The notes under the pieces: generated by a model
What the model saw: the letters and a program-made list of their open reading frames with translations, nothing else
Told to the model about the DNA's origin: nothing
Database searches by the model: none
Shown here: positions 17,152 through 24,341 of the stretch, in pieces
Numbering within the stretch: the stretch's first letter is position 1
Layout: each line of letters begins with the position of its first letter
Origin: Phycisphaerae bacterium
Lineage (GTDB): Bacteria > Planctomycetota > Phycisphaerae > UBA1845 > Fen-1342
NCBI GenBank assembly: GCA_017999985.1
Contig: JAGNKU010000016.1
Span: 1-64,000, forward strand
Length of the DNA: 64,000 nucleotides
Reading direction: 5' to 3'
Position numbers and translations under genes: made by a program

Positions 17152-18492
17152 TCAACTCTTCTGCTTGGGGCTGGACGTAGCAGGATGTGCCGCGCGCATC
17201 GCGCGCCACTCCCGTACCATACGTCCCTCCTGTCCACGCTCCGTGGGATTGTAATACGTCCGGGCCACTCCCAGGTAGTCCTGCGGAACATAACCTGAAG
17301 GATCATCGTGCGGGTACTTGTACCCCGCGCCGCGCCCCAGCCGGGCTGCGCCCCCGTAACTCGCGTCCCGCAGGTGCGGCGGCACCGGCAGCGTCAGCCC
17401 CTCGCGTACCTCCTGGCGGGCCGCGCCGATCGCCAGCGTGACGGCGTTCGATTTCGGGGCACACGCGATGTACACGGCCGCCTGCGCCAGCGCGAATTGA
17501 CACTCCGGCAAACCCACGGCCGCCGTGATCTGGACGGCCGCGGCGGCCAGCACCATCGCCAGCGGGGCGGCGTTCCCCACGTCCTCGGAGGCGCAGATCG
17601 CAATCCGCCGGGCGATGAAACGCGGGTCCTCGCCGCCCTCCAGCATCCGGGCAAGCCAGTACAGGGCCGCGTCGGGGTCGCTGCCGCGCATGCTTTTGAT
17701 GAAGGCGGACGCGATGTCGTAATGCGTGTCGCCGGTGCCGTCATAACCCTGTGACTTCTGCTGCATGGACTCCGCGGCGATCGCGACCGTGACATGCGGC
17801 GGGGTGTCCCCGTGTGACTGCGAGAGCACGGCGACCTCGAGCGCGGCGAGCGCACGCCGCGCATCGCCGTCGGCGCGCTGGGCGATGAAACGCAAGGCGG
17901 CGTCATCGGCCGTCGCGCGCGCGGCACCCAGGCCGCGCTCGCGATCCGTCAGGGCCCGCCGGAGCAGCACCTCAATCTGCTCCGGCGTGAGCGGGCGGAA
18001 CTCGAAGACCTGGCTGCGTGAGATCAGGGGACTGTTGACGGCGAAGAAAGGGTTTTCGGTGGTTGCGCTGACCAGGACGAGCGTGCCCTCTTCGACGTCG
18101 CGAAGTAGTACGTCCTGCTGGGCTCGGTTGAAGCGGTGTATCTCGTCGAGGAACAACACGGTGCGCTGGCCATGGGCGGTCAGCCGGTCGTGGGCGGCTT
18201 CGATGACGGCGCGGACGTCCTTCACGCCCGCCTCAGCGGCGTGGAGTGTGACGAACTCGGCCTTGGTGTAGCCGGCAATCAGCCGGGCAAGCGTCGTTTT
18301 GCCGCAGCCGGGCGGGCCGTAGAGAATCGCGCTGGTGAGCCGGTCGGCTTCGAGCAGTCGCCGGAGCAGCCGGCCCGGCCCGGCGAAGTGTTCCTGGCCG
18401 ACGAACTCGTCGAGGTTCTGCGGACGCATGCGGACTGCAAGCGGTTGCACGCGTTGCACAGCAGCCTCCCGTTGTGCGGCGAACAAGTCCAT
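17152..18492 (-). CDS. rarA: Replication-associated recombination ATPase RarA (MgsA)
   Basis: RarA is a AAA+ ATPase related to clamp loaders that acts at stalled replication forks. The 446-residue protein begins MDLFAAQ and has Walker A GPPGCGKTT (about residue 59), Walker B FLDEIHRFN, sensor SATTENPFF, and the C-terminal tetramerisation domain with GSDPDAALYWLARML, ASEDVGNAAP and PHLRDASY. A sigma-70-like promoter overlaps the gene start so closely that the message may be nearly leaderless. Downstream genes are very tightly packed. Confidence 0.95.
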   Translation of the reverse strand: MDLFAAQREAAVQRVQPLAVRMRPQNLDEFVGQEHFAGPGRLLRRLLEADRLTSAILYGPPGCGKTTLARLIAGYTKAEFVTLHAAEAGVKDVRAVIEAAHDRLTAHGQRTVLFLDEIHRFNRAQQDVLLRDVEEGTLVLVSATTENPFFAVNSPLISRSQVFEFRPLTPEQIEVLLRRALTDRERGLGAARATADDAALRFIAQRADGDARRALAALEVAVLSQSHGDTPPHVTVAIAAESMQQKSQGYDGTGDTHYDIASAFIKSMRGSDPDAALYWLARMLEGGEDPRFIARRIAICASEDVGNAAPLAMVLAAAAVQITAAVGLPECQFALAQAAVYIACAPKSNAVTLAIGAARQEVREGLTLPVPPHLRDASYGGAARLGRGAGYKYPHDDPSGYVPQDYLGVARTYYNPTERGQEGRMVREWRAMRAAHPATSSPKQKS

Positions 18493-18500
18493 GGACGGGC

Positions 18501-18529
18501 AGTATAACCGCCCGGCGGCGTCGGGTCAG
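18501..18529 (-). promoter_or_regulatory. Promoter of rarA, possibly giving a near-leaderless transcript
   Basis: On the minus strand a -35-like CTGACC (plus 18524-18529) and a -10 TATACT (plus 18501-18506) are 17 bases apart. The -10 ends only eight bases before the rarA ATG at 18492, so transcription would begin within about two bases of the start codon. No ribosome-binding site could fit in such a leader. Confidence 0.45.
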
Positions 18530-18599
18530 GCGTTATTGCGGGCGAACCGGTAATTCAGCGCACCGCCCGGCAGCGCAAGTGTGCACCACCCAGGCGCGC

Positions 18600-20129
18600 T
18601 CACGCCACCGCGTGCGCGGGTTTCGGCAAGTCGTCCCGGATTTTCTGCTGCGTAACGCTGTCGCCGGACGTGGTGAACAGGACCATGTCGTCCTTGATCC
18701 GGGCCTGGAGGTGCACCGGGCGCTGCCACAGCTTCTGCAGGTTCGTGAGGCACTCGGTGGCGTACTTGATGTCCAGGTCAATCCCGATGTGCTTGTGCGC
18801 GAGGTACAACTCGCCGCGATTCGCGTAGTTCCCGTCGACCACGTAGATGTACGGCTGGCCGTGGTTGGTCAACTGGAATAGCAAAGTCTGTTTGATCTGG
18901 TTGAAGTCGTGATTCACAACCACCATGCGCCCCGTCGCCGGGTCACGCCGGTAGTGATAGAGCTTGTAGCGGTCGACGAACTCCGGCGTCAGGAATTCGT
19001 CGATGAACGTGACGTCGTTGTGGACGCGCCGGGCCTCGAAGATCTTCTGCAAACCCTGGCCCAGCCCGGTGTCCCAGCGGCGGCGCTGCTCGATCGACTC
19101 GCACTCCTCGTATTCTTTGCCGAAGCGCCCGCGGTTCCAGCGGTCCTCGATGTCGCGGAAGAGCTCGACGCCCATCTTGTACGGGTTCAGCCGCCCCGGC
19201 CCCGTCGCCAGCGTGCCCGAGTGGTGGTCGGCATAGGTGATGAGCTCGTCGTCGCGCAGGTGAAAGCGCGTCATCATGCGCGAGTGCCAGAAGGTCGCCC
19301 AGCCCTCGTTCATGATCTTGGTCATGCCCTGGGGCGCGAAGTAGTACGCCTCCTCGCGGATGATGTCGAGGCAGTCGGCCTGCCAGTCCGCGAGCCGGGC
19401 GTGATGTAGGACGAAGGCGAGCACGTCGCGCTGTGGCGCGCTCGGAAACGCCTGCCGCTGGGCCTGCTCGGCCTTCTCTTCCGCCTCGCGCTCGGCGCGC
19501 AGCCGATCCGGCGGATTGATGTAGCGCTCCATGTACGGCTTGGCCGGGTAGCGGATGCCACGCTCGACCTGCTCGCGCAGCGTGGGGCGCTGTGGCCGGC
19601 GCGGCGGCTCGGCACGGGCCATGAACGGCGAGTAGGGGTCGATCAGGTTCTCCAGCGACAGGCACACGTCGAGGAACTGCTCGACGGTCTCGAAGCCCTC
19701 CCGGTCAATGTGCCGATGGATCCGGGTGGCGTGGTTCGCCATGCCATCCATCATCTTGCGGTTAGTTTTGCTGAACCAGACGTTGTTTTTGAAGAAGTCG
19801 CAATGGCCGTACACGTGCGCCATCACGGTCTTCTGATCGACGAACTCGTTGTCCGACAGCAGGTAGGCGTAGCAGGGGTCATTGTTAATGACCATCTCGT
19901 AGATCTTGCCCAGCCCGTACTGGTGCTGCTTGCGGAGCCGCTCGTAATCCATGCCGAAGCGCCAGTGCGGATAGCGCTGTGGAAAGCCCCCGTACGCGGC
20001 GATCTGGTTCATCTGCTCGAAATCGAGGATCTCGAAGATCGTGTCGAAGAAGTCCAGCCCCTGGGCGCGGGCCACTTCCTCGATGACACGCCGCTGTCGC
20101 TCCAGCTCGGGTGGAATCGTCCTCAGCAC
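18600..20129 (-). CDS. SpoVR family protein
   Basis: The 509-residue protein matches the SpoVR family throughout: YPHWRFGMDYERL, KIYEMVINNDPCYAYL, HVYGHCDFFKNN and, near the middle, MNEGWATFWHSRMM followed by YADHHSGTL. SpoVR is needed for spore cortex formation in Bacillus. In non-sporulating bacteria it is associated with PrkA (YeaG) and YeaH in stress and nitrogen-starvation responses; the biochemical role is unresolved. The start is GTG 20129 with GGAGG six bases upstream. Its usual partners occur in this window at 50378 and 53138 rather than beside it. Confidence 0.93.
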   Translation of the reverse strand: MLRTIPPELERQRRVIEEVARAQGLDFFDTIFEILDFEQMNQIAAYGGFPQRYPHWRFGMDYERLRKQHQYGLGKIYEMVINNDPCYAYLLSDNEFVDQKTVMAHVYGHCDFFKNNVWFSKTNRKMMDGMANHATRIHRHIDREGFETVEQFLDVCLSLENLIDPYSPFMARAEPPRRPQRPTLREQVERGIRYPAKPYMERYINPPDRLRAEREAEEKAEQAQRQAFPSAPQRDVLAFVLHHARLADWQADCLDIIREEAYYFAPQGMTKIMNEGWATFWHSRMMTRFHLRDDELITYADHHSGTLATGPGRLNPYKMGVELFRDIEDRWNRGRFGKEYEECESIEQRRRWDTGLGQGLQKIFEARRVHNDVTFIDEFLTPEFVDRYKLYHYRRDPATGRMVVVNHDFNQIKQTLLFQLTNHGQPYIYVVDGNYANRGELYLAHKHIGIDLDIKYATECLTNLQKLWQRPVHLQARIKDDMVLFTTSGDSVTQQKIRDDLPKPAHAVA

Positions 20130-20302
20130 GCGGACCTCCAGTCTGCTGTCTGTCGGATTCTATCGTCCTTCGGGCCGGCGGTCTTCTGGCGGCCGCCCGG
20201 ACGCAGCTCTTTCCCGGCCGGCGATTTACGAACCGCCCGCCGTCGGGTAGATTCTGGACCGCGGCCGCCGCCTCGGTCGCGCCGCGACCGCGGGAGATCG
20301 CC

Positions 20303-20860
20303 ATGGACGCTGAGACGCCGCCCGCTGCCACCACCGCCGAGCCCGCCGTTGTGCCGCGCCGCAAGGGCCCACCGGCCTGGGGCGTCGCGCTCTTCCTGGT
20401 CCTGCTCGCGGGCGTGATCGCCACCAGCCAGTGGCTTACCACGTCGGGCGCCCCCGTGCAGTGGATCGACGACGATCTCGCGGTGGCACTGGCCCAGGCC
20501 CAAAGCCGCCGCTGCCGCGTATTCCTGTATCTCTATGAGCCCAACGACCCGATCCATGCCCGGAATGAGCGCGAGGTGTTCGCGCAGCGCTGGGCACGCC
20601 GGCCGCTCGAGCAGGCCGTCAGTTGCCGGGTCGCCCTCCAGCCCGGAGACGTGCGGCGCGTGAAGTACGGGTACGAGGGCCGCCCGCTCTTCTTGCTGCT
20701 CGATGCCAAGGGCAACCGCCAGGGACCGGCGGTGTCCGGGGCCGTGGACGAACGCGAGTTCATGACCTTCATTGGCCGGCCCGCGCTCGATTACGCCGCC
20801 CAGCAGGCCCAGAAGGCGTCGGCGGGACAGTCTGAGGGCCAGGATGGCGCCCACCGGTAA
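20303..20860 (+). CDS. Membrane-anchored thioredoxin-fold-like protein without CxxC
   Basis: From ATG 20303, with GGGAG eight bases upstream, the product has about 185 residues. There is one transmembrane helix near residues 30-50 and a soluble domain. The domain pattern (RCRVFLYLYEPNDPIHAR, EVFAQ, PLFLLLDAKGN) resembles thioredoxin-like folds that sense or bind proteins, but the redox CxxC pair is absent. It is divergent from spoVR and overlaps the downstream membrane protein gene by 17 bases, which suggests translational coupling. Function unknown. Confidence 0.65.
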   Translation: MDAETPPAATTAEPAVVPRRKGPPAWGVALFLVLLAGVIATSQWLTTSGAPVQWIDDDLAVALAQAQSRRCRVFLYLYEPNDPIHARNEREVFAQRWARRPLEQAVSCRVALQPGDVRRVKYGYEGRPLFLLLDAKGNRQGPAVSGAVDEREFMTFIGRPALDYAAQQAQKASAGQSEGQDGAHR

Positions 20861-22424
20861 CATCGCCGCGCGTGATCTGCGCGTCGCCGGTCCGCGTCGC
20901 CGGCTCTCCCCCGCGGTCGTGGGCTTGGCCGCCGGGCTGGCGGCGCTCGTGCTATACGCCGCCACCGGCTCACGGGGTGTGGAGTGGCAGGACTCCGGCA
21001 TTCACCAGTATCGCATCCTGACTGGCCGAATTGAGAGTCCGCTCGGGCTCGCCTTGTCGCATCCCCTGCACTATTGGCTCGGACGCCTGATGCTGCGTGT
21101 CCCACTGGGTGATCCGATCCACAAGCTCAACCTTTTGTCCGGTCTGTGCGGGGCCGCCGCTGTGGGCGTGCTCGCCGGTGTCCTCACCAGGCTGACGCGC
21201 AGTGCGTTGGCAGCCGGCTTTGCAGCGGCGGCCGTGGGGCTCGCTCACGCGTTCTGGCAGATGTCCGCGCTGACCGAGACGTACACCCTGGCGGCCATGC
21301 TCATGACGATCGAGTGGGCCCTCTTGCTTGGATTCGTGCATTCACAACGGCCGATCTGGCTCGTCGGTGTCTTGGCCGTAAATGGGCTGCAGGTTGCGGA
21401 CCACCTGCTCGGCCTGTTTCCGTTGCTCTCATATGTGGTCCTGCTGGCAGTCCTGGTCGTGCGTGGCCGTGTCCGGCCCGGCTGGCTCGTAGTCGCTGCG
21501 GGCGTCTGGTTGCTGACGGCTTCGTGCTATTGGACCCTCGTCCTGGCGCATTGGCAACGAACGGGTGACCTGGCCGAGACTGTTCGCTCTGCGCTGTTTG
21601 GTGGCAGCGCGCGAACGACCGGCTGGACTGGCAATGTCCTTAACGTTCAGATGTCGCTCGCTCAGATCAAGCTTGTCACCTTTGCGTTCATTTACTGCTT
21701 CCCCTGTGCGACAGCAGCGGTCGCCTGCGTTGGTCTGCTGCGACGGGCACGCGGCAGACGGCGCATCTTTCACTGGGTGCTGCTCGGGCAAACCTTGCTG
21801 ATCTGCGTGTTCGTCGGCCGCTACAGGATTCCTGACGTCTACAAGTACTTTGTCCCGATCTGTGCAGTGACCGCGCTCTGGTTCGGTTGGGGGGTAGCAG
21901 GGATGCTACGCCGTTGGCGTGTTGGACCTGGCAGGTGGTGGCTGCTGGGGCTGCTGACCGCGAATGCGCTGCTACCGGTGGTGGTGTACTTTTGCTTTCC
22001 CATCCTCGCCGCGAGCCACGGCTGGCTCGCGGGCCAGTTGCGGGACATTCCCTACCGCGACGAATATCAGCATTTCTTTCGACCCTGGCGGCATAGCGGA
22101 CGCGGTGCTGCGACGTTGGCGTCCAGCGCCATGGAGCAGCTGGGATCCGGCGGCTGGCTGATCGGTGATAACACGACCGCCTTCCCTGTGGCAATCACCT
22201 ATCTCGTGCAGGGCGGCCCGCCCGCGGTGCGCGTGTACTGGTTCCGCGAATGCCTGACCGACCCCGCCCAGCCGCCACTGACAGACGACGAACTCGGCGC
22301 ACACGTCCGCGGCGGCGGTCGCGTGCTGCTCGTGCCGTCCGCCTTGATCGAGCGGCAGATTCCGCCGCCGCTCGAAATCGACAAGAGCCAGCCGCTCTGG
22401 CGCGTGGTCGCGCCTACCCCTTGA
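20844..22424 (+). CDS. Polytopic membrane protein, DUF2723-like (putative GT-C glycosyltransferase)
   Basis: From ATG 20844 the protein has about 526 residues and roughly ten transmembrane helices. An early acidic motif (EWQDSG) is followed by LALSHPLHYWLGRL, which resembles the DUF2723 family of protein O-mannosyltransferase-like enzymes. The C-terminal soluble part (GSGGWLIGDNTTAFPVAITYL) is like the periplasmic domain of such proteins. The start overlaps the preceding gene by 17 bases. The stop overlaps convergent etfA by 11 bases. Substrate unknown; assignment rests on overall layout and the early acidic loop. Confidence 0.6.
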   Translation: MAPTGNIAARDLRVAGPRRRLSPAVVGLAAGLAALVLYAATGSRGVEWQDSGIHQYRILTGRIESPLGLALSHPLHYWLGRLMLRVPLGDPIHKLNLLSGLCGAAAVGVLAGVLTRLTRSALAAGFAAAAVGLAHAFWQMSALTETYTLAAMLMTIEWALLLGFVHSQRPIWLVGVLAVNGLQVADHLLGLFPLLSYVVLLAVLVVRGRVRPGWLVVAAGVWLLTASCYWTLVLAHWQRTGDLAETVRSALFGGSARTTGWTGNVLNVQMSLAQIKLVTFAFIYCFPCATAAVACVGLLRRARGRRRIFHWVLLGQTLLICVFVGRYRIPDVYKYFVPICAVTALWFGWGVAGMLRRWRVGPGRWWLLGLLTANALLPVVVYFCFPILAASHGWLAGQLRDIPYRDEYQHFFRPWRHSGRGAATLASSAMEQLGSGGWLIGDNTTAFPVAITYLVQGGPPAVRVYWFRECLTDPAQPPLTDDELGAHVRGGGRVLLVPSALIERQIPPPLEIDKSQPLWRVVAPTP

Positions 22425-23397
22425 GCTTCTTGATTTCCGCCGTCATCGCCGGCACCACCTTGAACAGGTCGCCGACGATCCCATAGTCCGCGATCTTGAA
22501 CAGCGGCGCCTCCTTGTCCGTGTTGATCGCGACGATCACCTTGCTGCCGCGCATGCCCGCCAGGTGCTGGATCGCGCCGCTGATGCCGCATGCGATGTAC
22601 AGCCGCGGCGTCACCGTCTTGCCCGTCAGGCCGACCTGCCGGCTGTGCGGCTGGTAGCCGGCGTCGCACGCGGCGCGCGAAGCGCCGACCGCGGCGTCGA
22701 GCTCTTTGGCCAACTCAAAGATGATGCGGAAATTGTCCTCGTTCTTTAGCGCCCGCCCGCCGGACACGATGATGTCTGCCTCAGTGACGTCCTTGACCGT
22801 CCCGCCGGCCTTCGCCAGCTCCTTCACATCGATGCGATCATCGCCGGCGACCGGGGCGTACGCCAACGTCTCGCGTGCCGCGCCGCCGCCGCCGGTCGCG
22901 GCCGGGAAGCTGTTGGGCCGCACCGTCGCAACCGCCAGCCGATCCTTCGGGAACCGCACGTGACAGAACGCCTTGCCGTTGTACACGGGCCGCCGGACAT
23001 CCAGCCCGCCGTCCGCGCCGATCGTCAATTCAACAACGTCGGTCGCGACCGCCGCTTGCATCCGGGCGGCGACGCGCGCCCCCAGATCGCGCCCCATGAA
23101 CGTCGCCGGCAGCAGCAGCACGCGCGGCTCGACCTTCGCGACGGCGGCGGTCAGGGCCGTGCGATAGCGGAGGGCGGAATACAGGCCCAGCGCCGGCGCA
23201 CTGGTCGTGATAATGCGGTTCACGCCCGCCTTGTCGAGCGCGGCCGTCGCCGCATCGAGCTTGTCACCGATCAGGCACGCCACGACCTGACCGCCGGTCT
23301 TCGCCGCCAGGTCGCGGGCGGGCGTGACGATCTGCAAAGCCGTGGGGTGAAGTTGGTCATTTCGCTGTTCGGCAAAGATCAGAATATCGTTGCTCAT
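22414..23397 (-). CDS. etfA: Electron transfer flavoprotein alpha subunit (classical set)
   Basis: EtfA carries the FAD of the ETF heterodimer that accepts electrons from acyl-CoA and other dehydrogenases. The 327-residue protein has the full C-terminal FAD domain: SGGRALK, VGASRAACDAGY, QVGLTGKTVTP, YIACGISGAIQHLAGM, and VAINTDKEAPLFKIADYGIV. The start ATG 23397 has GGAG upstream. It sits about 70 bases after its partner etfB on the same strand. A second, divergent ETF pair occurs at 40073-42250. Confidence 0.95.
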   Translation of the reverse strand: MSNDILIFAEQRNDQLHPTALQIVTPARDLAAKTGGQVVACLIGDKLDAATAALDKAGVNRIITTSAPALGLYSALRYRTALTAAVAKVEPRVLLLPATFMGRDLGARVAARMQAAVATDVVELTIGADGGLDVRRPVYNGKAFCHVRFPKDRLAVATVRPNSFPAATGGGGAARETLAYAPVAGDDRIDVKELAKAGGTVKDVTEADIIVSGGRALKNEDNFRIIFELAKELDAAVGASRAACDAGYQPHSRQVGLTGKTVTPRLYIACGISGAIQHLAGMRGSKVIVAINTDKEAPLFKIADYGIVGDLFKVVPAMTAEIKKLKG

Positions 23398-23465
23398 GTT
23401 CGCTCCAGGCAGCTCTCAGAGGTCATGGTCCAGTCGCGCACGGGGCCGGGACCCCGCCCCCATCA

Positions 23466-24254
23466 TCAGATCGCCTTCGCCTCTTCGCGCAGCAGGCGCA
23501 CCAGCTTGCGGGCGGCTTCTTCCGGCTCGCCGGGGATCAGCTTGCCCGGCGGACGTTCCGGCGGCGGCTGGAACGTGTGCAACTGCGTCCCCCCGACCGC
23601 GCTCGTCGCGAAGCCCGGCACATCGGCCGCCTTCAGCACCTGCACTGGCTTCTTCTTGGCCTTCATCAGGTTGGGCAGCGACGGGTAGCGCATCTCGCAC
23701 AGCCCCTTGTCGCACGTCAGCAGCGCCGGCAGCGGTACCTGCACGACTTCCTCGGCCCCCTCGATGCGTCGCCGCGCCGTGAAGGACTTGCCATCGTCGG
23801 CCACTTCCAGCTTTACCGTCGCGCCTACGTGCGGCAGGTCGAGCAGCTCGGCCAGCGCCGGCCCAAGCTGTCCGCTGTCGAGGTCGATCTCCTGCTTGCC
23901 GATCAGGATCAACCCGTAGCCCCGGTCCTTGACGACGGCCGCGATCAGGGCGGCAAGCTGCAGCTCATCGAGCGCGTCGAATGCCGGATCCTGGAGATGA
24001 ATGCCATCGTCGCAGCCGACGGCCAGCGCGGTCCGCAGAGCTTCCGCGGCCTGCGCCGGCCCGACGATTAACGCTGTGGCGGCCTCCACGTCCTTGCGTT
24101 TCTCACGCAACTGAACGGCCTGCTCGATGGCAAATTCGTCGAACGGGTTGACCACCATCTTCACACCGGTGCGGTCAATGTCCTGACCGTCGGCGCGGAT
24201 CTTGATCGCGGTGGTCGAATCGGGCACTTGACGGACGACAACGAGTACCTTCAT
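23466..24254 (-). CDS. etfB: Electron transfer flavoprotein beta subunit (classical set)
   Basis: EtfB pairs with EtfA; in classical ETFs it binds AMP structurally. The 262-residue protein has KVLVVVRQVPDS at the N-terminus, MVVNPFDEFAIEQAVQL (about residues 34-50) and the GKQEIDLDSGQLGP loop. Its overall pattern is that of the mitochondrial/beta-oxidation type rather than the NAD-binding bifurcating type. A promoter-like TTGGAG-17-TATGAT lies about 50 bases upstream. It leads the etfB-etfA operon. Confidence 0.93.
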   Translation of the reverse strand: MKVLVVVRQVPDSTTAIKIRADGQDIDRTGVKMVVNPFDEFAIEQAVQLREKRKDVEAATALIVGPAQAAEALRTALAVGCDDGIHLQDPAFDALDELQLAALIAAVVKDRGYGLILIGKQEIDLDSGQLGPALAELLDLPHVGATVKLEVADDGKSFTARRRIEGAEEVVQVPLPALLTCDKGLCEMRYPSLPNLMKAKKKPVQVLKAADVPGFATSAVGGTQLHTFQPPPERPPGKLIPGEPEEAARKLVRLLREEAKAI

Positions 24255-24302
24255 GCGCTCTACCTCGACACGGTCTGGATGTGCGGATCCCGGAAAACCG
24301 CG

Positions 24303-24331
24303 ATCATAGCGGCTGCCGCCGGAATCTCCAA
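24303..24331 (-). promoter_or_regulatory. Candidate promoter of the classical etfB-etfA operon
   Basis: On the minus strand TTGGAG (plus 24326-24331) is 17 bases from TATGAT (plus 24303-24308). It lies in the gap between etfB and the DUF4091 gene, with a predicted start near 24297. Both hexamers are imperfect. Confidence 0.4.
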
Positions 24332-24341
24332 GGCGGGCGGC

